Part shown: positions 23,996 through 38,200 of the stretch, piece after piece | Layout of the letters: the number at the start of each line of letters is the position of its first letter | Numbering within the stretch: the first letter of the stretch is position 1 | From: Alentia gelatinosa | Lineage: Eukaryota; Annelida; Polychaeta; Phyllodocida; Polynoidae | DNA length: 64,000 nucleotides | NCBI GenBank assembly: GCA_950022655.1 | Contig: OX465580.1 | Coordinates: 43,336,028 to 43,400,027 of the forward strand | Direction: 5' to 3' | Translations under genes and position numbers: made by a program | The notes under the pieces: model-generated | Told to the model about the DNA's origin: nothing | The model's database searches: none | What the model saw: the letters and a program-made list of their open reading frames with translations, nothing else

Positions 23996-24497
23996 ACGAG
24001 ACCCCTTCCGTGTGTTTATCCATTCATACCAAGCAATTAGACTTGGGTGCAAAGATCAATGATACTCAGAAAAACTCAATGGGTTTCCAGTATTTGTATT
24101 GGCACTTGTCACCTGTCTCATACGTAGAAACAAGGATCTACATCTGGGTTCAATTAGTGCTATAGTTTTCCAGGCATTTATGCGAATTCTTATAGACTGT
24201 TGTTCAAGCTGGTCACTAGTGCCATTTATCTGTCCTGGTGACCAGTGAAGACCAGTTGTAAGTGGTCAGACCAATCGGCGGCCATCTTCTGATCATGTGA
24301 CAGTCCATAAATTTGTAACCTCTATAAGAATTCTTGTATCTGAATCAGCAATTGATGGTGGATGTGATAATTCTATATTTTGCTGCAATGGTTTCAGAAT
24401 ACATAGGGTGGTTAATCATTGGGCACTAGTCGAAGCTCCTGGAGATCTAATAAATGTCACCACAAAAGGCGTCAGGCGTAGGCTACAGCAATCAGTT

Positions 24498-24664
24498 TCA
24501 TGGTATCACATAATAGTGACCCAGGCGTTTGGGTTGACACAGGCAAGCAGAGACATCGGTGAGAACAATGAGGAAAATGGGAATTATTGCGAGCCCAGTA
24601 CATAGTGCACCAATCTGAGTGGATAACGCGGCTTCTACTGGCTCGAATCTCACTGAGATAAAGT
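24498..24664 (-). CDS. Receptor last exon: transmembrane segment and short tail
   Basis: Acceptor CTCTTATTTCAG, opens in phase 1, stop TGA at 24,500-24,498. It encodes a short stalk ([14 protein letters not shown]), a hydrophobic stretch from [18 protein letters not shown], an aspartate and cysteines (TDVSACLC), then the basic tail [12 protein letters not shown]. Phase match, position and topology (basic residues inside) support it as the membrane anchor of the receptor. Confidence 0.75.
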
Positions 24665-27600
24665 CTGAAATAAGAGAGAAGAGTGTATGACGAATGTTCC
24701 AAGTTATGTTGCCAAGTTATTTTGGCATTATCAAACAATATAACCTCCAGCTTGATGCTTTACTAATGGTTGATTCTACAAGATGTTGGTTATATTCGAT
24801 TGCTAATACTATCTGTGTTTATACACTTTGAGCCCTGTTGAGCAAACCTTTCCTTAACAAAGAGATAAACAGTAAAATACGTATCATGTTTCTATGCACA
24901 CATTGCATGCTCTTGAATATTATCCAAATCCCAACGATATATCTTTTCTTTAAAATCTTTACCCATCCTTTTTAAAATGAGAAGCTGCACTTACTGCTAG
25001 AGCAGTTACTTATTTCCGGTTCCCATTCACCCAGACCGTTACACCGCGCCACCTGGGAGACATCTCCTGAACGTTCCGGGTTCTCCTCCAAACAAGTGAC
25101 GTTGACTACTGTTCCCGGTGACGTATCAGATGTATTAGTTTCATAGATCCAACTACCTAGAGTTGGGCACTCTATTTCTGTAACATCGAGATTTGTTAAA
25201 GTGAATGTATGAATTGCCCAGGTTTTCTCAGGATTGAGAATTAATGTCTTATATTGAAAATGATGAATGCTCTCTAATATATCATAGGGAGCCAAAGTGA
25301 ACCCTCTGAAACCACAGATACCCGTTCACAAAACACCATTTCCGGATATAGGCAATTAGTACTTTGACTATGTAGGTTCGAGATTATATGTGTCATTCTC
25401 CAATCTTTTAGATCCATATTTTTGATGAACTTAAAAAACTGTCATCGTAGCTTTGAGACAGAGTAATTCAGAGACGATAGTTGTTAAGTACACTTCACAA
25501 GTGAGAAATGAGACCAAAAACAAAATCCTAGCCTTAACCCCCCGCCCCCCCCCCCCCCCTAAGCCTCGTTCTTATTGGTCTCCGGAAACAGTGTTTTGAA
25601 CACAGGTATCTGCCGTTTTAGCGGGTTCACTTTGGCTCCCTATGCCGGTTAAATAATTATCAGGTAGGCCTACTGGTGGTAATCTAAAACGGGGTATTTT
25701 GCAAAGAAACGTAAAGATATAAAATCTAATTGAACTTAATGCTCACAGTTAGAATAACACCATATAACGTTTGATGATTACCAGGGCAACAATATGTTTA
25801 ATTACTATATTAACATGCATATTTGTATGGTGATAGGGCTACTAACTCCCGAGAGGAGCAACACTATGCATCAAGTAAATTCAGAGTGTGCGCTTCCCAG
25901 CCAGGTAAGCTCTCTTGTGTGTTCTCCTTGTTTATTGGTTGGATTTCGCAGTGTGGTCGGCTTGCAGTGGATGGCGGGTCATTGGCCATAGTGTTACGAT
26001 CCAAAATATAGGTATGTGAACATACAGATTACCGGTATATCCCTAGGCCTGACGGACCAAGCTGGCTGCGTAACACGCCGATGGAGGCGACCCCTTGGTT
26101 ACGATCAACAGGGTCGACCCCACGCAGTAAACACAGAGCCAGCATATAATTCTGATCTCATCATACTTGAGTCAGTCCGATCAGTGCAGTGCATTGTAAC
26201 ACAATCTGCAATAAAGCTTTAATGGGATGAAGCCTTAGAGTCATTTATTCAGCTTACTTTTCACAACAGATAGTGGCACTGGTGGAGAACCTGGGTATAG
26301 TGTTACGATCCAAAATATCAGTATGTGAAACATATACAGATTATATCCCTCGACCTAATGGACCAAGCTGGCTGCATAACATGCTGATGGAGGTGACCCT
26401 TTGGTTACAATCAACAGGGTCACCTCAATGCAGTAAACATGAAGCCAGCATATAGTCCTGATCTTGATGTACTCGAGTCAGTCCGATCAGTGCAGTGCAT
26501 TGTAACACCATCTGCAATAAAGCTTGTAACAGGACGAAGCCTTGGAGCCATTCATTCAGCTTACTATTCACAACAGATAGTAACAATATGCATTGATCAG
26601 GCCTGCGACCCGATCATTAATCTTGTAAACATATATTTGTAAAGGTGTATATGAGCTCTCTTGCTTGCAGTTTTTTTTATTAGTTCTGTCAATTAATTTT
26701 GCTAATCAAAAATTCCAATCTAAGTAGGGTTCTCTTTAAAACTGCATGAAATCGTAAATCTGCTACTGAGTAATTGGAATGAATTGCTTGTTACAGCTAA
26801 ATATCAGAATGTATGAATCCATAGTTTCTTTGCTTTTTGGTGTCACTTTCTCTGCTGAGGTAGGAAAAATACAGGTTTTTAAAAATAGAAAAATATATGA
26901 AAACCGTTAGATTCCTAGACTTACTTCTACAGGCTTCGGGTGCGCCCTTCCAATGTCCATCTGCCCCACAAGTCATGTTGACCTCCATGACCCCTGGTCT
27001 CACCCAGTACCCATCCAAACACGTGACCCTCATGATATCACCGTAGGTGCCGTATATACCGTGCTCAATGCCGTAAGGAATGCCTGCTAACTGGCTACAA
27101 ACCACCACTGAAATCATGATCGATAAGGTGAGAACCAGTGAAAAATTATGAATTTACAGATCTGTTCTTTTCACGTCATACCTTCATACAATGTTGCACC
27201 AACCCCGCTCTCCTTGTATTCCTGTTCCTAATTCATCACTCCTATTCCCATAAACATGGTCATATTAGATTAATCTTGCTATTAAAAAACCTTATTTCCA
27301 TTTGCTTATTTCATGCACAGGTATTTTTACTGACGGTCATCGACCGTCAAAAATTGAACTCAGAATTTAACTGATCGGGGTAGCACAAATTCTATCCAGA
27401 ATTTTAATCAACGCTTTACGGATTACTTATTCCTGCACATTACTCAGAATGTATTTTATGCATTCCAATATAATTCTATCTATAATCATATCTGTATAGA
27501 TACACATTGTAGATAGAGGATACCATGTAAGGCTCATACCGGTACCCACTCCCCGGAGAAATTCCATCAAGTCGTACATGGTGTCTAACTTATTTGTGAG

Positions 27601-28309
27601 TAAATGGACTTGAACGCCAAGTAATCATTGCCAAATGATTACTATGTGCTTGCCATGTATAAGGGAATATTTGTCTAAATAATTAAAGGAAGAGACATTA
27701 ACATATTATGTCAAAAGCTAAATATCTCCTGATTAAAAATCAATACCTATGGTTGGTTATTATAATGCTGTCACACCACTACTTCCATCAGCAGGTAAAT
27801 GCTTCTGAACAATGCATAGCTTGAATAAATAATGTTTAGTACAATACCATATAGAAGGTTTGAAAAGGTTGCGTTTGTCATGTTTGACCTACGTTTGCAT
27901 GGCTTTACCACAGGGGACCATATCCCGGCATCAGTACAGGAGGAGTTCCTAGAGGTCAAAGCAGTATTTATGTTGACACTGGAGATGCTGACAGATGGCT
28001 GGTAGTCGAAGCTGTATCCTACATCACACCAGATGAACACTGACGTTGCAAACACTGTTTGTGACGTATTGATGTTTGTGTGTGGAAATTCATCCAGCAC
28101 TGGGCAGTGTGTGGCTGGAGTGTGGAAGAACGTTTAGGACACCGTAAGCATGATTATAGGCTTACAGTTTATAAATGCTACGATGCTATTCAATGTCAAC
28201 CACCCTAGATAGATATGGTACTGCAACATATTAACATGTTATGAAAGGTGGAAAATGACGAATAGGGTTTAGTGAAACAGAGTGTTTATATACACAGAGT
28301 ACATGAAGC

Positions 28310-28389
<80 letters not shown>

Positions 28390-31300
28390 GTATATATATA
28401 TACATATACATACACAGGGGACAGAAATAGAGAGGGATACAGCAGCAGAGAGTGCAGGCAGATGTAATAGTCTAAAGATTAACTGTCTTCGCAATATTTT
28501 CAGGAAAAGATTTACGTTTGCATTTAAAGCTATGAGCCGACCAAATGAGAGAGGTGACATCACAGGTGATATTGACGTCCAATTGATTGTTTTGCAGCCT
28601 GTAACCACGATGACATCTGTAGCTGGTGTTCCCTCCAGGCTCCACGTTGAGGCTAATTATATCTGCATTTGGTATTGCTGGAGGTGTGTTGCATCTCGCT
28701 GCATATTAAAGGACATCACATTTTACATTATTCCGTGTGTATAAACACTAGCAGTTATTATAAAAATCGTTTTCAAATAACCTTTCATGTAACATTTTAT
28801 GTACTACTTAAAAGCATATTCCTATATATACCTAATATATATATGAGCGAACAACCTATGATTACCTAACGCAGCTGGGGGTGGAATAATTTCTGTTTAC
28901 TGCCCAGGTTGGTGTTTAATGCCCAGGTTGACAGTTCCGGGAGGTTTAGACCAATCAGATCGTCTCTTACATAATTCTTATGAAAAGCGTAGTGGGAAGA
29001 AAACATATAGTGCCAGTTTACTCAATAAAGTTGGATCTAGCTTCGGGTTTGATGGCGGTAAGCAAATAACGGTTTTAATTGATATTAGCTGACAATCGCA
29101 TGTATATAGGAATAGGGAAACCACAGACCGGAGGAAATAAGTCAAAGTTACGAGGTAAGGCTTTGAAAAAATACTGCCCGCGGCTACGCCTTGGGCAGTA
29201 TTTTTTTCTGCATTTGGTATTGCTGGAGGTGTGTTGATGTCACGTCACAAACAATGTAAACTTGCAACGTCAGTGTTCTTTGGCTTATTCCCACCAGAAC
29301 ATAGTTTCCCTCTATTCCCTTTCAACTTATTTCGCTACAAATGCTTTTGAGTTCAATACTTATTACATTCCTCCCCCTCGATGCCATATCAGGGCCTTCA
29401 TATCAAATGGGTTTGGCGGAGGATAAATACACTACAGTCAGTTACCTGACGTTACATCCCTCACGTAACCTTCGCTGTTGTGTTTGACAGAACAATGCCT
29501 AATTGTATTTCATCAATGGATCTGCAACTGAACGAGCAACGTTCCTTGTTACCGCTATTCAGACCCACATACTCCCCCAGGTCAAAACTATTTTTATAAA
29601 GCCACCAGGGAATATTGTCTCACTTAGCAATCTTCTCCCTGCCTGTCTTTCCCTTTCTCTCTGTATCCCTGCTTCCCTGGAATGTTAAACCACGAATAAA
29701 CAAAACTCTCTGCTTCCCTCCCTCTCGTTCTCCCTTTCTTCTCCCTCTCTGTTTCTTTCTCTCTCTACCACAGTCCCTCCAGATCTGCGTTTTTGCAACT
29801 GTCTGTTTTCTCTTCTCCTCAACCTTTATCTCTGTCTTTTATACCTTCAAAAGCACAGGCAGTGGTATATTCAGAATACTACATTATATTAGGCTATTGC
29901 TGTGAACACTATATCTTTCAGGAATTGAACACGCAGTGATAGTTACCTGAACTACCTAAACATCAAAACCATCCACAATTGAGTTATTCGTGTGCGAAAT
30001 ACACACCGATATGTACCTATATATAGTAGAAGTCCCACCTGCACAAGTCAGTACTTTATCCCATGTATTTTGTCCCACACACCGAATCTGCGTCCTATCA
30101 GATCCATCCTCAAAGCGCATGTCCATATGGCATATATATGTGAGCGTTTCGTTGTAATTAGTGATGCCACCATTGCCATTAGCCAAGTAAACGTTTATTC
30201 CCTGCGGCGACTCATCACAGGTGACAGCTGAAAGTGAGAACCAGTATTTCAAATGACAATATAAATGGTGTAGTATCAGGCACGTTTGTGGCCTTAAGCG
30301 CGCTGACTCAAATATTCACACAACACACACTACCCAGTAAACAGAAATGCGTTCTAGCAACGTAAATTTATGTATTTATTTGGTAGAAATTACATAAATT
30401 TTTACGTAGGTGGAACTTAGACATGTTAGGGTTTACTTACATTTGTAGAACGTTTGGCATCCTTACGTGAATTTACGTATTTCTCTGTCTGTATATTTTC
30501 GTAGATTCACACAGTTTAGAAACGTAAATTTACGTTTCTAAACAGTGTGAATCTATGTAAATATATTGACAGAGAAAATACATAAATTTACGTCTAGGGT
30601 GGGCAATTTTATGTATCCTAGAAACGGAAATCTACAAAACCATATGAATATATACGTATTTTCATGTCTCTAGTAGGTTGATCTCTTTTTCAAATAGAAA
30701 AAAATAATTTAAGAAAATTAAAAGATTAATTTCAAAAATTAGAATTAACAAAATATGTATACAAGAAAAAGAAAAAAGGTGACATTTGATGGGGTAGGCA
30801 TAATGACAGGGCATTATCACTCAAACCATGCCACCACCATTTATATCAAAACCACACATCTGAAGAAAGGTGTGGTCCCAATCAACAGCAAAATTTACCT
30901 GAAAATTTGAAATAGGATAATTCTTCCATCTATATTATCAATATTTAATTGAATATATATATACATTTGTGTGTGTGTATATATATACATATTATATATA
31001 TATTATATATATAATTATATATATATATTATATATATAATTATATATATATATTGTTAAGATAAAGAAAAAGACTTTATCTAACTATAAACTCAGTGGCG
31101 CCACCCAACGGCTACCACATGAATCAACTAGCGCCACAAGCGCCACCTCACTCAATTCTCGTCAGAGCGCCACTTCCCATCCAGTTTTGTTTCTTTGTAT
31201 TGTTATTATCATTTCAATAAATTGTTGTCGACATGCCCAAACGCAGTCTTCGTATTATTATATTACTATCATTGACAAACATACGATTCATGTATTATGA

Positions 31301-32158
31301 CTAACTATTACTATTACCGTCCAACAGCGACTAGTTTATATACATATATAATATTGATACGGGGGTATTAGGTATAGACAATAAGTGAGTAAATAATAAT
31401 AATATAGACACAACGACGTATTTGGAGGCATCAACAAGAAATACAGGCTTTATCAAATATATAAATACACAGCTTCATAAAAAATCCTAGTACAATCAGT
31501 CAAAAAATATACCGAAATAACTAAGATTAAAATACGTGCTTGTTGTTAGATATCAATGAGCTGACTGACTGTTAATGCGTGTTCGGTTACGTCACGGGCC
31601 CCGCAACCACGGTACCCGCGACAACATGTAAACATATCCCATAGTAACAAGAAACCACGGATACCGGGTGTAACAATTTATACACTATGAGGTAGGAGAG
31701 AGACGAGGCCCCCTACAATTTAATAATACTTATATTTAGACATATATATATATATATATATATTATATATAAATATAAATATCGAATGACAACGTATTTA
31801 CTATTCACTGCGGTCTATCCTCGCTTCCGTTGTGAGGCGTGTTGGTATGTATAATGCTCATTCCATGGTTACGATTCCTTTCCCGCAGGGTCTGAGCTGC
31901 TCTAACCGTTTCTCCTCAGTCTGCTTCCAGCCTCCGACCTGCTCACTTGAGTTTTCACGGTATATTGAAAAAACTTACCTGTTTGAGGCTAGCTCTCTTC
32001 GATGTAATACTATTTATTGTGGCAGGTTTATAGGTTTTATACCTATTGTATTTAAAATGAATAAAGTCTGTTTTATGTATATTTATTACCGCCAACTACT
32101 GTGTTTCTCTCCTTCTTTATAATGAGATCAATATTATATATATATATATATATGTATG

Positions 32159-32252
<94 letters not shown>

Positions 32253-35200
32253 CTCAATGTATATTTTACATAGAATCTTATCAACAAATAAATTCTGTCT
32301 TCTTAAGCCAGCGCCACTCTGTTTTCCTTTCACTAGATAGTGGGCTAGTGGACTGGGTTGAGACAGACCATTCAAACCCAATCTCTGGTCAGTCGCATGT
32401 TGTAGATTGTCCTCAAAGGGATGCATTCAGTAGACTATGCTGAATTCTGCATACTGGCAAATCTGTTTTTCCCAGCCCCATTTCATAAAACGTCTCTTAC
32501 TTATTTCAACAACAAGAAAATGAAACTTTAGTTCTACTGGCGCTGCTAGATATCAACATACCATCACAATGAGAGAAGTTTCCTTGCCACACACCGGGGG
32601 TGTCACACAACAGCGATCTCTGGGAGCCGCCGTCATCAAACCGGAAGCCAGGTTTACAGTTGATTTCAGCAACAGTGTCGTATAATATGGAGGATGTATT
32701 CGTGTAACCATTGGGAAGGTCGATCACAGAACATGTCCGATCTTCAAGGCCAAATAGAAAGGTAATATTTACATGAATTCGTAAAATATGATAGCTCTGA
32801 GTTTGATTAAAGCAAATCTATTGTATTAAAATGAACAACTCCGGCTATAAGTAGAGCGCTGGAAGACTGGTGCAGTGTAGGATTTTTGCTTGCATACTAC
32901 AGAGTGCGTGGTTAAAGGCTAGAATATGTTACTGCTTCACTCCTTGTCTGTCAAAGCTTTGGAGCTGAGCTAACATTGCAATATCCACGATCTCCCATGT
33001 ATGGTCCCGAGCTTTACTTCAATGTAGGCCTATTTCTAATCACGTGTCCCTCATTGAAAACTGAATTCACTGTGATTGCAGATATTGAAGTGGAGTGTTA
33101 GGGAGCGTACAATAATTATGGCCCAGGGGGGGGGGCACAGTTTTTAGGGGGGGGGGGGCCCAACTTTTTTTTGGGCATTCCCAGGGGGGGGGGCCAACTT
33201 TTTTTTGGTATTCCAATGGGGGAGGGCCAACTTTTTTGGGGGTATTTCCATGGGGGGGGGGGGGGGCCAAAATTTTCAACTAATTCTGTCGTGGGGTCGA
33301 CATTTTCAGCTAAACATGGAGGCAAACTCCCATATTTGTGTTCAATGACACAAATTGATGTTATGAAATGCATTCATATCATATCACAAGAAATCAGCTT
33401 AGTTGTACAACTATAATAATGATTAATGCACAAGGTAACTATAGTTGTCTCACTCCCTGGAGTTCAGTTTCTATGGTCGCAGTCCTGTTTGCCAATTCGA
33501 GATGGGTGTCCACCCTCACTCAGTGTGACAGACTTATGTGGGGGAAGACAACAATGGACGAACACCAACATTTGTCCCAGAATCAATGCAGTCTCACAAG
33601 ATCATTAGTTTTTTCTTCAACATTGATGAATTAAGAGCATTTACTACAACATCAAGTACTACAAAATGCCCCTGTTGCTGCTTATTTCAATAAGATCACC
33701 ATATTTATGGAAGAGCATTGAGTACTTAAAGGGGTTCTGCATGCAAGAAAATGGGACTTCCTTCTGAGGGCCACACCATAGATTGATCCACTCATTCCAA
33801 AGATCCCTCACGCTATACCAGACTATAACAAATTGCCAGAACATCTGTATTTGCAAGTCAATGATACTGCTACAAGAAACAGTGAAACTGCAAGCACCTC
33901 TCCAACAGAGTTGACTCCAGATGGCAATGACTGACATTGAAACTGGCCTCCACATGGTGTGTGTTCCAGTCCTGCTAAAGACTCCCCCATCTTTTTTGCA
34001 TCAGTGCTGTTCCGTCAACAACAGCTGTTCATTTGCTACTTGTTTCATTTATTGTGTGTACCATCACCAAATTTGGTGATACAGCCATTCTCCCACTCGG
34101 GCAATAGCCCCTTACTCCTCATTCTAATGGCAGGTGTCAAGCCAAATGAGCAGTAGGTACTGTGTAAGTAATTGGTATAACCCGACCGGGGTTTGAAGCC
34201 ATGACCTACCATGCTTAAGGTGAACACCCCTACCACTTAGCTACTGAGATTGGTCAAAATTTTGACAAATGACTGACTGTAGCTGGGTTTGTTCTAAAGC
34301 AAAGAAGGAAAGCCTTATGGAAAAAATGCCACATCAATTAGGCTTCCTCTGTGCTTTTACCCTATTCCAATGGGGGGGGGGGGGGCGATGGTTTTTTTTG
34401 GCATTCCAAGGGGGAGGGCCAACTTTTTTTGGGGTATTCCCATGGGGGGGGCCAACTTTTTTTTGACCGATCGGTGTTAGAAAAACTGTGCCCCCCCTTG
34501 GGCGATAATTAGTGAACGCTCCCTTAGTAGAGAAACGCGGTGTAGACTCACGGTGGCACCGGTAGTCCTCATCATGTAGGCTCCAGCTGCTATCAGCAGC
34601 ACAGTTGAATGTCTTCTTACTTTCCCCGTCAGAAAAACGGTGTCCACGGTGACAAAAAACAATCAGCTTCTGTAGCGGACCTTGGTCAGGGATGTAGGCG
34701 TCGGCGTTTTGTACCATCGGCGGCGGCGAACAGTGATTGGCTGAAACCATAATGCTGTAAGATTGCTGTATACTAAAACAATTGCAAGCCTTTCTTCTGT
34801 TTGGAAATGCTTTACAATAGTTTTATAGTCAGAGCGAGTTGCAAGACGATTTCTTTGAAATGGCACATTACGAGAAAATAGGGTAGCCTAAAGGGGGCGC
34901 AGAACCAGACTTCTATTCCTGGGAATTGGGTCCCTACCCCTAATGTTGAACCCAGCGCATATATGTTTGTCTATAAAGTAGAGAGCAAAGTTTGTGGTCC
35001 AGCAACTAGGCGTTGAACAGACGTTTAACAGGCCTCTCAGGTCCGTCTGTCAGACGCCTGTTAACAATTTTGGCGGGAATCAACGAGCAGACTGAACTTT
35101 TCCAAATGGTAAAACTCACCTGTACATCCTTTGTATGGTTTAGTCCATATACCAGAGATTTGGCAGATAAGTGTAAACTGTGTCAAACCAGTAGAGTAAC

Positions 35201-38200
35201 GTGTTCCTCTATCACAGTTGAAGTGGGCGACACTTCCTGCCTCTCTGCTTGCACTATACTTTAGATAGGCGTTGGGAACTTTTGGTGGCTCTGGACAAGT
35301 TGGTACTGTGTTTTTAAGAAAGGTACAAAGGTACAAATTACTACCTTCAAACGATCAATTGCATAAAGCAAACAGCAAGTATGTCCGTTAGACGACCTAT
35401 TAGACCTCTAAGGATTGTTGAAACGTCGGATGTGTATTTGTGAAATTCCCTATTCCACCTCGGACAACAGTTCGTAAGATGTCTTTAAATCTTATAAATT
35501 AATCATAGACGACTGTATAATCTAAGTGATGATTATGAGACCGAAATAAATATCATTATGCCAGATCTCCATATAAATTATTCAAACTGGTATGAAATCA
35601 GTACCTTTGGCAAGAATAGGGCAAGTAATGGATGTGACATATATACTTATCTATTCAAATACAATATGGAAGGTAATAAGAGCGACATGATTCATGTCAG
35701 CTATCATCTTTATAATTACAAATAAGATGCGATTTTTTTACCGTTGCAACCGAACTGGTAAGGTATTGACCCCCAGGTTGCGTCCCCTTTACAGACAACA
35801 GTTCGCGTGCGGCCGCCATAGTGAAAGTAGGCATTGTTTGCGCATGCGTAGGTAGCATGTGCACCCGCGCGGGAAGACAGTGGAATCATCAGCGTCGATC
35901 TTGGGCGCGCCTCGGGAGCGGCGATGCACTCGACGGCTAAAAGCGGAAAAATAGATGTTCTTGTATGATATATCTGTTATGAAATAGATTTTTTTTTAAA
36001 TCTGTATCAACTTTTATATGATAAAAGGCTTGCAGTCAAATACAATGATTCTGGCATCAAGAATATCGAGTCGCATTGTAAATGATCGGTGATGAGTGAA
36101 AAGAATAAGTGAAAAGGAATTAAATGAGTGGAGTACATAAAATTGGCATATGAAGTGGAGGAGATTTACGAAATCCTTTGTAATTTCTCTAGAGTCGAGC
36201 CCACACTCAGTATGCAGTTAACTTGATGGGATCACCAATTATAGCTTTGCACGTATGACTGGATATCCGAAGCCCTGCATCTTGATTAGATGAGGCATGG
36301 GAGTGCAGCCACTCTCTGTATATAACGAATGCAGATTAGTGTTCTTCAGCGTGGGATATTCCTGCTAATCGCTAGTATTACCTCCCCTATCTTACTTAAA
36401 CCTTTATATATCTTTATCTATTGCATGTCATACAATGGCAAAAATATGAATGTAATCAAAAGATATGAAAAGAAATTTAATTCTGAGGGCTACTATATAA
36501 GTGTGAGCAACTCGGCCCTACGCACGCTGACAGCTGTAAGGTGTGTTTGTCCACGTCGCCATGGAGACACTGCTCGGCTTTAGTTCACAGCGGCTCGTCC
36601 AAACGTCGCTGTTGTCATCGAACGTGTAACCATCAAACATACAGGAGTAGCCAGCCAAGGCGCCGATAGTGAGGCTAGAGTACACCACGACATGGTCATG
36701 ACTACTGGGGGGCTTCTCACATGTTATACCTGCAATCACGAATTCATGTTAATGGCTGAAAGGATTCTATATGAATTGTAAATGCCTCTAAGAAAACTTT
36801 AAGGGGGGGGGGGGGGGCACTAACGATTTTCTAAGATCGCCCAACGAATGTTCGACAGTTTGGATGACAAAATATCAACGCAAAAATGGTCATTTGGAAC
36901 GATTGTCTTAGAGATGCCATAGTAGAGGGCATGGTGTTTTATATTTATGACAATCGTTATAAATACGTGGTAGATATTTTTTTCCAACATACTATCTTAT
37001 GAACCCTTTTTATTGCAACTCAATACAACGCTGAAGCACTGAAAATTGGCCGATGTAAAAGTTCAGCAAATTGAATTAATTCAAAAGGTAAATAGTACTA
37101 ATTCAAATAAATTGTCACCACCCAGTAAAAACAAATACGTTCTAGCAACGCAAATTTATGTATTTATTTGGTAGAATTTACGTAGAATTTTACGTAGATA
37201 GAACGTAGAAATGTTAATGTCAATATATTTACATAGATTCACGTGAATCTACGTAATAAATAGCCGAGAAATACGTAATTCTACGTCTATGGTAGGTCGT
37301 TCCATCTATTTTAGGAACGGAAATATATGTAATTATATGAACATCTACATACATGTATTTCAATAATGTAATAAATAATGTTGGCATATCACTCAGACCA
37401 TGCCGCCAACATTAGTATCAAAACAACACAATCTCGAAAATTAACCACCAAAAATCTACGTATATATAGAACGTCAGACACATGTTTTAGAAATACATAA
37501 TTTATCCACGTAAATATACATTAAACGTTTTACATCTATTATTATCCACCTAATATGGAGTCTCCATAGAAATAGCATTGGGTCTGAGTATTTAGCTACC
37601 AGGAGATTACTGAGGCCCGTAAACTCCTGCAGGAGATTACTGGAAATAATTCCCCAAGCGACATCGGGCGCCTAGCGAGTGCAACACGAACTAATACCAC
37701 GCACGTCACCTATCACGAAATAGGCGAACATCGCGGAAAAACACGATGGAGTCGACAAAGTTTACATGTTCTTCTGAGGATGGATTTACACTAAAATACA
37801 GGACCAGACAAGGTGAGACCTCTCTGACAACTGTAGTCTGTTAGATTATGGATGAATTCACCAAACTTGAACTGTAGTTCTGTTGTTTGTGATGTTGTGA
37901 TGCAACATCATCTGCTGCTGTCACTGACAGTAACACTGACATCGGAAATGGAAGTTGGAACTTGTGATAATATTTAAAAACAGTAATGGTTTCGAGCATC
38001 GTAATTATTAGCAAGGAATGGTGGTTAATAAATACAATATAAACTGGTTTCAGATAAAAGCAACTGTAATCTCCTCGGACTAGACTCTTTGTAATCACCT
38101 CACTATTGTTCAGAGATTACTACGTGCCTTGTCCTCGGAGATTACCCCCGCTTGTATCTGAAACCAGTTAATATTGTGTATTACAACGTCAGTAATTTTT

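Noticed and set aside
24297..24605. 102-codon plus-strand ORF
   Set aside because: It is antisense to the receptor's membrane exon, which fits by phase, acceptor and topology.
28231..28608. ORFs rich in Y and I over the TA repeat (also 32,101-32,443)
   Set aside because: They are translations of (TA)n. The only real coding sequence here is the overlapping CCP12 exon in its own frame.
33067..33373. Proline-rich minus-strand ORFs
   Set aside because: They translate poly-G/C element ends and have no independent support.
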